A stretch of DNA of 64,000 nt from positions 45,638-109,637 of the forward strand of contig JAFDGC010000009.1 of assembly GCA_019309485.1 (NCBI GenBank), given 5' to 3'. The notes under the pieces were generated by a model that was not told the origin of the DNA, searched no databases, and saw only the letters and a list, made by a program, of their open reading frames with translations. Each line of letters starts with the position of its first letter. The first letter of the stretch is position 1. This document shows, in pieces, positions 28,369 to 35,395 of this stretch. The stretch is from Deltaproteobacteria bacterium (lineage in GTDB: Bacteria > Desulfobacterota > Desulfobacteria > Desulfobacterales > UBA2156). The position numbers and the translations under genes were made by a program.

Positions 28369-30405
28369 ATGGCGGAAAAAGAAGTAGTAGAAACATCCGA
28401 GGCTCAAATAGCCGTACACTGGCAAGAGGAAAAGTATATTTACCCGTCAACGGAATTCATTGCCCAGGCGAACATGACGGACAAGACCATTTTCGACCGG
28501 TTTTCCCTGGACAATTTCCCCAACTGCTTCAAAGAATACGCGGACATGCTCACCTGGTACGAGTACTGGCACACCACCCTGGACACCTCCGACGCGCCGT
28601 GTTTCAAATGGTTCGTGGGCGGGAAAATCAACGCCAGCTACAACTGCGTGGACCGACACCTCAAAGAGTACAAAAACAAGGCGGCCATCCATTTTGTTCC
28701 GGAGCCGGAAAATGAAAAGATTGAACACATCACCTACCAGGAGCTCTATGCCCGGGTGAACGAAATGGCGGCGCTGCTGCGGGATTTCGCGGGCCTCAAA
28801 CGGGGGGACCGGGTCACCCTGCACCTCCCCATGACGGCGGAGCTTCCCATCACCATGCTGGCATGCGCGCGCCTGGGGGTCATCCATTCCCAGGTCTTCG
28901 GGGGATTTTCCGGGAAAGCCTGTGCCGACCGTATCGTGGACTCGGGGAGCCGGGTCCTTATCACCATCGACGCCTACTACCGGGGCGGCGCGCTTCTCGA
29001 TCACAAGGAAAAGGCGGATGAGGCCGTGGCCGCCGCGGAAAAAGACGGCCAGAAGGTGGACAAGGTCCTGGTCTGGCAGCGTTACCCCGGAAAATACAGC
29101 GCCAAGACCCCCGTGAAGGACGGGCGGGATTACTTCGTCAACGACCTTCTCAAGGGCTATTACGGGGCCCGGGTGGAGCCGGAACGGATGGACGCCGCCG
29201 ACCCGCTCTTTCTCATGTACACCAGCGGGACCACAGGCAAACCCAAGGGATGCCAGCACAGCACCGGCGGATACCTGGCCTACACGGCCGGGACCTCCAA
29301 ATATGTCCAGGACATCCATCCCACGGACGTGTACTGGTGCATGGCCGACATCGGGTGGATCACGGGGCATTCCTACATCGTCTACGGGCCGCTGGCCATC
29401 GCCGCTTCCAGCGTGGTCTACGAAGGGATCCCCAACTATCCGGATCCGGGGCGCCCCTGGCGCATCGCCCAGGAGCTTGATGTGAACATCTTCCATACCG
29501 CCCCCACCGCCATCCGGGCCTTGCGGAAGATCGGGCCCGACGAGCCCAAGAAATACAACTATCACTTCAAACACATGACCACCGTGGGCGAGCCCATCGA
29601 GCCCGAAGTGTGGAAATGGTACTACGAAGTGGTGGGGAAGGGGGAGGCCGCCATTGTGGACACCTGGTGGCAGACCGAAACCGGCGGGTTTTTGTGCAGT
29701 ACGCTGCCGGCCCTTGCCCCCATGAAACCGGGGAGCGCGGGGCCCGGAGTCCCGGGGATCCACCCCATCGTATACGACGACGAAGGGAACGTGGTGGAGC
29801 CCGGCACCGGGAAGGCCGGGAACATCTGCATCCAGAACCCGTGGCCGGGGGCGTTCCAGACCATCTGGGGAGACCGGGACCGGTATGTCCGGCAGTACTA
29901 TGAACGCTACTGCAAGAACCCCGACTCCAAAGACTGGCGCGACTGGCCCTACATGACCGGGGACGCCGCCGTGGTGGCCGCCGACGGGTACGTGCGGATC
30001 CTGGGGCGCATCGACGACGTCATCAATGTCTCCGGGCACCGGCTGGGAACCAAGGAAATCGAATCCGCGGCCCTCGTCGTGGAAGAGGTGGCCGAGGCCG
30101 CCGTGGTTCCCGTGGCCCACGAGATCAAGGGGCGGGAGCCGGACCTGTACGTTTCCCTCAAACCGGGCTACCAGGCCAGTGCGGAGATCGAAAAGAAGGT
30201 GATGGACGCCATCGTCAGCGAGATCGGGAAGATCGCCAAGCCGCGCCATGTCTGGATCGTTCCGGACATGCCCAAGACCCGGTCCGGAAAGATCATGCGC
30301 CGGGTTCTGGGGGCGCTGTCCAACAAGCAGCCGGAGGGCGACGTCACCACCCTGGCCAATCCGGAGATCGTGGAACAGATCAAGGAAATGGTGACAAAAG
30401 CATGA
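28369..30405 (+). CDS. acsA: Acetyl-CoA synthetase (AMP-forming)
   Basis: Activates acetate to acetyl-CoA via acetyl-AMP. The 678-residue protein has the ATP-binding loop YTSGTTGKPKG near 283-293, the motif VDTWWQTETGG, the hinge and adenylate block DDVINVSGHRLG, and the C-terminal PKTRSGKIMRR, whose lysine near 640 is the acetylation-controlled residue of the family. The KW and VFGGFSG blocks are typical of acetate rather than long-chain enzymes. AAGGAGGG precedes the ATG by eight bases. The order with a sodium:solute symporter downstream indicates uptake and activation of acetate or a similar short acid. Confidence 0.95.
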   Translation: MAEKEVVETSEAQIAVHWQEEKYIYPSTEFIAQANMTDKTIFDRFSLDNFPNCFKEYADMLTWYEYWHTTLDTSDAPCFKWFVGGKINASYNCVDRHLKEYKNKAAIHFVPEPENEKIEHITYQELYARVNEMAALLRDFAGLKRGDRVTLHLPMTAELPITMLACARLGVIHSQVFGGFSGKACADRIVDSGSRVLITIDAYYRGGALLDHKEKADEAVAAAEKDGQKVDKVLVWQRYPGKYSAKTPVKDGRDYFVNDLLKGYYGARVEPERMDAADPLFLMYTSGTTGKPKGCQHSTGGYLAYTAGTSKYVQDIHPTDVYWCMADIGWITGHSYIVYGPLAIAASSVVYEGIPNYPDPGRPWRIAQELDVNIFHTAPTAIRALRKIGPDEPKKYNYHFKHMTTVGEPIEPEVWKWYYEVVGKGEAAIVDTWWQTETGGFLCSTLPALAPMKPGSAGPGVPGIHPIVYDDEGNVVEPGTGKAGNICIQNPWPGAFQTIWGDRDRYVRQYYERYCKNPDSKDWRDWPYMTGDAAVVAADGYVRILGRIDDVINVSGHRLGTKEIESAALVVEEVAEAAVVPVAHEIKGREPDLYVSLKPGYQASAEIEKKVMDAIVSEIGKIAKPRHVWIVPDMPKTRSGKIMRRVLGALSNKQPEGDVTTLANPEIVEQIKEMVTKA

Positions 30406-30410
30406 TGAGA

Positions 30411-30440
30411 CGGTTCCGGGGGGTGATCCTCCCGGAACCG
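30411..30440 (+). terminator. Strong hairpin directly after acsA
   Basis: CGGTTCCGGGGGG (30411-30423) pairs with CCTCCCGGAACCG (30428-30440) through 13 bp with one wobble and a TGAT loop, five bases after the acsA stop. There is no T-tract, so it may be a partial terminator or an mRNA-stabilising hairpin that separates acsA from symporter expression. Confidence 0.55.
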
Positions 30441-30515
30441 ATTCCAGGATTTGGATTTAAAGGAAAGAAGAATAGGCAACCAAACAAAGGGACTCAAATT
30501 CATAATAAGGAGGTG

Positions 30516-30578
30516 ATGAAAAGTCCGTATCCGGTCAATGATGCCATGTTCGACCAACCCTATTATCGGAGAACATAG
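30516..30578 (+). CDS. Possible 20-codon leader peptide before the symporter
   Basis: ATG at 30516 opens a 20-codon frame (MKSPYPVNDAMFDQPYYRRT) ending in TAG at 30576-30578, whose last bases form part of the symporter ribosome binding site AGGAGG. AAGGAGGTG lies directly before the ATG, but the spacing of about two bases is too short for efficient initiation. It could be a translationally coupled leader or coincidence. Confidence 0.25.
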   Translation: MKSPYPVNDAMFDQPYYRRT

Positions 30579-30587
30579 GAGGCAGCT

Positions 30588-32411
30588 ATGGGTCAAACCA
30601 CTTGGGTCTATATCTTTTTGGGAATTTACATCATCTATGCGTTTTACTGGGGGCTGAAGGGGTATTTTACGGAGAAGACCTCCTCCGGCTACGCCATCGC
30701 CGGCCGCTCCATCCCCTTCATCGCCTTCCTGATGGCGGCCACCGCCGCCTCGTTTTCGGGATGGACCTTCATCGGTCATCCGGGCCTCATCTGGCGCGAC
30801 GGCCTGGCCTATGCCTTCGCGTCTTTTTATGTCCTGACCATCCCCATCACCGGGACCTTTTTCGCCAAGCGGAACTGGCTCATGGGGAAACGCTACGGGT
30901 TCGTCACCCCCGGGGACATGTTCGCCTATTACTATAACTCGGAGTTCGCCCGGTGGCTCACGGTCTTCACCGCCTTTTTATATTCCATGTTTTACTCCGC
31001 GGTGCAGCTCATGGCCTCGGCGGCCCTGTTTCATTATGTGGCGGGCGTCCCGGTCGCCTTCGGCGCCATCTTCATGGCCTTTATCGTGTGGTTCTACGTG
31101 TGCGCCGGGGGGTTAAGGGCCTCCACCTGGGTGGGGGTCATCCAGTTCATCCTTTTGGTGGGCGGGATCATCCTGTTGGGTTTCTTCGTCGTCACCTCTG
31201 ATGCCATCGGCGGGTGGGCCGCTTTTGGACAGAAAATGGCGGCATGGCCCGATGACTTGAAGTTCCGTATGCTGAAAGTCCCCCGGGTGATCAATTTCGG
31301 TCTTGCCGGCGCCGAGGGCGAAACCGCCTGGACGGCGGTCATGGTGCTCACCTATATGTTCGCCCTCATGGGGATCCAGTCCTCCCCGGCCTTCACCCTG
31401 TGGAATTTCGGAATCAAGTCCCCGAAACCCCTGGCCTGGCAGCAGGCCTTCATGTCCACCTTTGTGGTGGGTTTCGCCCTGTTTTACTTCACCGCCTTCC
31501 AGGGTATGGGCGCCCGGGTGCTCGAAATGGCGGGGTATACCATGTCCGACGGGACGGTGCTGAAATTCGCAAAAGACAGCGATGTGGTCCCCATCCTCAT
31601 GACGCAGTTCCTCCCGCCCGTGGTCCTCGGGCTGGTCTTCATGGGCGCCATCGCCGCCATTCACTCCACGGCGGCGCCGTACATCGGCACCGGCGGGACC
31701 ATCCTGCTCCGGGACGTGTACTGGAGATACATCCGCAAGCAGGAAGCCGGGCACTCGGAACAGATCTGGGTCAACCGGCTCCTGGCCACCGTGGTCACTG
31801 TTGCAGCCCTGTGGGTGGGGCTCACCTCCAAGGCGGCCCTGGTCATCCTGGGTGCCCTGGCCACCGCCTTCGGGTTCGTCATGTACGTCTTTCTCATGGG
31901 GGTGCACTGGGGATTTCGCTTCCCCAGCATCGGCGCCACCCTGGGGGTCCTCGCCGGCATGGTCGCGGTCTTTTTGACCTACTATGTCTGGAAGTATCCC
32001 CTTTCCATGCACTGCGCCTTCTGGGGGACCTTCAGCGGACTGGTGGTGGCGTATCTCTGCCGGGGCCTGGGAATCAAGGACAATGAAGAGACCATGAAGC
32101 GACAAAACGAGGTGCGCGCCTTCCTCGACAGCATCGATGCGCCCACGGAGTCCGGACAGAAATGGCGGAACGCCATGAAGATCCTGGTTCCGGTGTGGTA
32201 CTTCTTCGCCATCGGTCCGGCCTGTATCCTGGGCAACAACGCCTTTTCCTTTGCCGGGTTCCCGCCCCTGTGGTCCTGGCAGATTTTCTGGTGGATCCTG
32301 GGCATCATCATGATGTGGGCGCTGTGCTTCAAGGCCGAGATGGCCACCACTTCGGCGGCCCAGATGGAGCGCGCCGAGACAGATACCATGATCGTGGTCA
32401 AGGAAGCCTAA
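30588..32411 (+). CDS. Sodium:solute symporter family protein, probable acetate/monocarboxylate uptake
   Basis: A 607-residue SSS-family integral membrane protein with about 13 transmembrane segments. The family blocks are clear: SSGYAIAGRSIPFIAFLMAA near the N terminus, GFVTPGDMFAYYYNSEFARW and GGLRASTWVGVIQFILLV. A charged loop near 380-390 is followed by the later core helices, and the C-terminal part ends in two extra helices with a polar tail. The family couples solute entry to sodium. The substrate is inferred as acetate or another short carboxylate because acsA lies 182 bases upstream. AGGAGG lies five bases before the ATG. A 28-residue membrane peptide gene follows after 28 bases. Confidence 0.88.
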   Translation: MGQTTWVYIFLGIYIIYAFYWGLKGYFTEKTSSGYAIAGRSIPFIAFLMAATAASFSGWTFIGHPGLIWRDGLAYAFASFYVLTIPITGTFFAKRNWLMGKRYGFVTPGDMFAYYYNSEFARWLTVFTAFLYSMFYSAVQLMASAALFHYVAGVPVAFGAIFMAFIVWFYVCAGGLRASTWVGVIQFILLVGGIILLGFFVVTSDAIGGWAAFGQKMAAWPDDLKFRMLKVPRVINFGLAGAEGETAWTAVMVLTYMFALMGIQSSPAFTLWNFGIKSPKPLAWQQAFMSTFVVGFALFYFTAFQGMGARVLEMAGYTMSDGTVLKFAKDSDVVPILMTQFLPPVVLGLVFMGAIAAIHSTAAPYIGTGGTILLRDVYWRYIRKQEAGHSEQIWVNRLLATVVTVAALWVGLTSKAALVILGALATAFGFVMYVFLMGVHWGFRFPSIGATLGVLAGMVAVFLTYYVWKYPLSMHCAFWGTFSGLVVAYLCRGLGIKDNEETMKRQNEVRAFLDSIDAPTESGQKWRNAMKILVPVWYFFAIGPACILGNNAFSFAGFPPLWSWQIFWWILGIIMMWALCFKAEMATTSAAQMERAETDTMIVVKEA

Positions 32412-32439
32412 ACCCCGTTGCCTTCAAGGAGGTGTGCAT

Positions 32440-32526
32440 ATGAAACCCGAAGATCTTTGGATGATCGGCATTGTGGCCTTTTGCATCCTGTTCACCGCAT
32501 CCTTCGGCATGGGATTGTGGGGATAG
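32440..32526 (+). CDS. 28-residue single-helix membrane protein downstream of the symporter
   Basis: ATG at 32440 follows a consensus AAGGAGGTG with six-base spacing and opens a 28-codon frame ending in TAG at 32524-32526. The product, MKPEDLWMIGIVAFCILFTA followed by SFGMGLWG, has a short polar N terminus and a single hydrophobic helix covering most of its length. Its position directly after the symporter and before a rho-independent terminator fits a small accessory subunit. From memory, small symporter-associated peptides of about 30 residues are annotated next to SSS genes in related bacteria; I could not check homology. Confidence 0.7.
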   Translation: MKPEDLWMIGIVAFCILFTASFGMGLWG

Positions 32527-32545
32527 CCTGATCCCATGAAAAAAC

Positions 32546-32575
32546 GGCGGCCGGATGTTTTGGCTTCCGGCCGCC
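32546..32575 (+). terminator. Rho-independent terminator of the acsA-symporter unit
   Basis: GGCGGCCGGA (32546-32555) pairs perfectly with TCCGGCCGCC (32566-32575) around a 10-base T/G-rich loop, followed by TTAACCCTTT. It lies 19 bases after the small membrane protein gene. The A-rich sequence before the stem pairs only weakly with the short T-run after it. Confidence 0.7.
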
Positions 32576-32698
32576 TTAACCCTTTGAACGACTTCGAGGG
32601 GCGGAGTTGCGCTTCCATTATTCCTGCGTGTTCCCCGCGCCTTTTGAAGCCTCCTCACCCCCTTTGTTTTTTTCTCCTAACCGCGAGTTGACCCGAAC

Positions 32699-32798
32699 GC
32701 TTCTTGCAATTCCCCCCTTTTAAGGCGGGATCAAGGGAAGCGATCTTGAAATAGAAACTTCCTTACCAGAAAGCCCCGCCCTTCAGGGCGGTGGGCTT
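32699..32798 (+). repeat. Hairpin repeat, copy B (related to copy A at 16312-16412)
   Basis: It aligns with copy A over its whole length. The left hairpin CCCCCCTTTTAAGGCGGG (32712-32729) has one mismatch in the stem. The right part, AAAGCCCCGCCCTTCAGGG followed by CGG (about 32770-32791), forms a CCGCCCT/AGGGCGG hairpin and closely resembles right-end hairpins of IS200/IS605/IS1341-type elements. No transposase or TnpB frame is present. The element ends about 13 bases before the response-regulator ATG. Confidence 0.65.
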
Positions 32799-32811
32799 AA
32801 CAAAAGGCCCT

Positions 32812-33186
32812 ATGCCCAAGAAAATCCTCATCGTTGATGACGAACCCAACATCGTCGTTCCCTTGCAGTTTCTGATGGAACAAAACGGGTATGCCGTGGA
32901 TGTGGCCTACAGCGGGGAAGAGGCCCTGGAATCGATTTCCCGGTGGCGGCCGGACCTGGTCCTTCTGGACATCATGCTCCCGGGCATGGATGGATTCGAA
33001 GTCTGCCAGATCATGCGCTTGAACGAAGCGTGGCGGGACATCAAGATCGTCTTTCTCACCGCCAAGGGGCGGGATGTGGATGTGGCCAAGGGAATGGTGC
33101 TGGGCGCCGACGCGTATATTATCAAGCCGTTTTCCAACACGGAAATCATCGCCAAGGTCAGGGCACTCCTGGAAAATACAAAATGA
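32812..33186 (+). CDS. Single-domain response regulator
   Basis: A 124-residue CheY-like receiver domain without an output domain. Conserved residues are D9/D10 in LIVDDEPN, phospho-acceptor D53 in LLDIMLPGMDG, T83 and K105 in IIKPFSN. I start at the ATG at 32812, since MPKKILIVDD is the normal N terminus; a GTG at 32791 falls inside the repeat. The stop overlaps the next gene's ATG (ATGA), so the two are translated together. Its partner encoded downstream lacks a phospho-acceptor histidine, so the phosphodonor must be another kinase or a small-molecule phosphate. Confidence 0.88.
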   Translation: MPKKILIVDDEPNIVVPLQFLMEQNGYAVDVAYSGEEALESISRWRPDLVLLDIMLPGMDGFEVCQIMRLNEAWRDIKIVFLTAKGRDVDVAKGMVLGADAYIIKPFSNTEIIAKVRALLENTK

Positions 33187-35393
33187 GTACGACGCGACGA
33201 TTTTGGTGGTTTTCCGCCGTCGCCCTCATCCTTACCCTGGTGACGGTGGGTTTCATCGCCCTTTTGTTCTGGCACCAGTTGACCCTGGATGAAAAGAATA
33301 TCTTTTTCGAGGTCGTCAAGGCCCGCTTCATCTACTTCTTCGGAGCCGGGTTCATCCTTTTGCTAGGACTCGGATTGATCCTGGACGGCATCTTCCATCT
33401 CTACATCCTTCCCATCAAGCGCCTCACGGAAGAGATTCAGATCATTCTGTCGGTGAATCCGTCCCGCCGGATTTCAGAAGAGGGGGGGCAATGGTTCGTG
33501 GAAGTGGCAAGCCTTCTGAACGAATGGGCCGATCGGATGGAAACCTTGCAACATGACGTGGATGAAAAAATCGGGCTGGTCCGTACCGAAATCGAAGAAG
33601 AACGGAACATCTTTGCCGCCATCCTTTCCGAACTGCCCCAGGGGGTCATGATCTGCAATGCGGAAGGGCAGATCCTGCTGTACGACAAACAGACCCGCCA
33701 ATTTTTTGAGGCCGAACCGGAATCTTCCGGCCCGGACCTTTCCTGCCGCCCGGGGCATTTCATCGGGTTGGGGCGCTCCATCTTCGGTGTCCTGGAAAAG
33801 AACCGCATCGTCCATGCCCTGGACGAAATCGCATTCAAGCTGGATCGGAATGAAGCGGATGTGTCCTCCCGTTTCGTCATCGTGTCTCCCGCCGGAAACC
33901 TGATCACGGTGGAGGTGGTCCCCATCCTGGATGCATGCGAGCGAATCTGCACCGGATTCGCCCTGATTCTCGAAGATATCACCGGACGCATGGAAAAGGA
34001 GGCGAAAATCGACGGGCTTTTCCAGGGGTTGACCACCGGAATCCGGACGTCTTTGGCCGCCATTCGATCCGCCGCCGAAGCCATGATCGCCTATCCGAAT
34101 ATGGAAAAAGAAAAGCGGGAGCGGTTCCAGGAAATCATCCATCATGAGTCGTTGACCATCGGAGACCGGGTCAATGACGCCGCTTCCAAATACTCGTCCC
34201 GGCTGTTGGGTCGCTGGCCCCGGACCCGAACCGCGGCATGCGATTTCGTGGAAGGTGTGAAACGCCAGGCCCAGGCAAAACTCGGCATCCAAGTGGAAAT
34301 CCAGGGAGAACACCTGGAAGCGTGGATCGAGCTGGATACGTATTCCGCCCTTTTGGCCATGCTCTTTTTGCTGCACCGGCTAAAGGACCATGCCTTCGGC
34401 GAAGAAAGGGAAGGGGGATCCGGCAGGCCGGGAAAGCAGCAATTCTCCCTTGCACTGGGGAAGGAAGACGGTTTTATATGCCTGGATATCCATTGGCCCG
34501 GACCGCCAGTCAGCATGGAGACCCTCAATCAATGGGATGCGGAAACCCTTTCTGTGAACAATGAATTGTTCCTCCTTCCCCTGGGGGAAGTCATCCGGCA
34601 CCATGATGCGGAACTCCTTCCCCTTCCGGGAAAAAAGGACGTTGGTATTGCCGCACTGAGACTCCTTTTCCCCGAAGCCCAGGTCGTGGAAGGAAAGCGC
34701 CTCCGAACCCCATTGACCTTTGGGCCCGGAAGCCGGCCCGAATTTTTTGATTTCGATCTTTTCGATCATTACGGTCAAGACTCTGATATGGATGATCGCC
34801 CGCTCCGGGAGCTTCCCTTTACCGTATTTGACACCGAAACCACCGGTCTTGATTTGCGAGGCGGAGATGAAATCATCTCCATCGGTGCGGTTCGGATCGT
34901 CAACGGCCGCCTCCTTAAAGAAGACATCTTCGACCAGCTCGTGGATCCGAAACGTTCTGTTCCGCCGGAATCCACGCGAATTCACGGCATTTCACCGGAG
35001 ATGCTCAAATCCCAGCCCCCCATCGAACAGGTCCTCGCCTCGTTTCACCTGTTTGCGGAAGGGACCGTGCTGGTGGGGCATAACGCCGCCTTTGACATGA
35101 AGATGATCCAAATGAAGGAAACGGCGGCCGGGGTGCGTTTCACCAATCCGGTCCTGGACACGCTCTTGCTCTCCGCTGCCATTCACCCGGCCCAGGAAAA
35201 TCATCATCTAGAAACGATCGCCCGCCGTCTGGGCATCAGCATCATGGGCCGGCACACGGCCCTGGGGGATGCCATCGTCACCGGTGAAATCTTTCTCAAG
35301 TTGATTGCGCTTTTGGAGCAGACGGGGATCCACACCCTCAAGGAGGCAAGAACCCTTTCTCAAAAGACTTTTTACGCAAGGAAGCGGTATTGA
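33183..35393 (+). CDS. Membrane PAS/degenerate histidine kinase fused to a DEDDh 3'-5' exonuclease
   Basis: A 736-residue fusion. Two transmembrane helices (about 8-30 and 50-72) flank a very short extracytoplasmic loop; a HAMP-like linker, a coiled coil and a PAS region (about 145-270) follow. Residues 280-340 resemble a HisKA dimerisation helix, but the H-E-x-R-T-x-L box reads T285-G-I-R-T-S-L, so the phospho-acceptor histidine is absent. Residues 375-495 resemble a HATPase_c domain with an HRLKDHA block in place of the N-box and no DxGxG box. Residues 545-715 form an exonuclease of the DnaQ/epsilon type with D550, E552 (FDTETTGL), D638 (HNAAFD), H691 and D696. The start is ATG at 33183, overlapping the response-regulator stop. 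Confidence 0.82.
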   Translation: MSTTRRFWWFSAVALILTLVTVGFIALLFWHQLTLDEKNIFFEVVKARFIYFFGAGFILLLGLGLILDGIFHLYILPIKRLTEEIQIILSVNPSRRISEEGGQWFVEVASLLNEWADRMETLQHDVDEKIGLVRTEIEEERNIFAAILSELPQGVMICNAEGQILLYDKQTRQFFEAEPESSGPDLSCRPGHFIGLGRSIFGVLEKNRIVHALDEIAFKLDRNEADVSSRFVIVSPAGNLITVEVVPILDACERICTGFALILEDITGRMEKEAKIDGLFQGLTTGIRTSLAAIRSAAEAMIAYPNMEKEKRERFQEIIHHESLTIGDRVNDAASKYSSRLLGRWPRTRTAACDFVEGVKRQAQAKLGIQVEIQGEHLEAWIELDTYSALLAMLFLLHRLKDHAFGEEREGGSGRPGKQQFSLALGKEDGFICLDIHWPGPPVSMETLNQWDAETLSVNNELFLLPLGEVIRHHDAELLPLPGKKDVGIAALRLLFPEAQVVEGKRLRTPLTFGPGSRPEFFDFDLFDHYGQDSDMDDRPLRELPFTVFDTETTGLDLRGGDEIISIGAVRIVNGRLLKEDIFDQLVDPKRSVPPESTRIHGISPEMLKSQPPIEQVLASFHLFAEGTVLVGHNAAFDMKMIQMKETAAGVRFTNPVLDTLLLSAAIHPAQENHHLETIARRLGISIMGRHTALGDAIVTGEIFLKLIALLEQTGIHTLKEARTLSQKTFYARKRY

Positions 35394-35395
35394 GG

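Noticed and set aside
28447..30249. Open frame of 600 codons antisense to acsA
   Set aside because: It mirrors the high-GC codon pattern of acsA, has a Gly/Pro/Val/His-rich composition without any domain, and lies entirely within a clearly real gene.
31113..32105. 330-codon frame antisense to the symporter
   Set aside because: The composition is rich in His, Glu, Gly and Pro, as expected from the reverse complement of hydrophobic codons, and there is no start signal.
32440..32526. Dismissing the 28-codon frame after the symporter as chance
   Set aside because: The initial rejection on size was reversed because of the consensus ribosome binding site, membrane-helix composition and position before a terminator.
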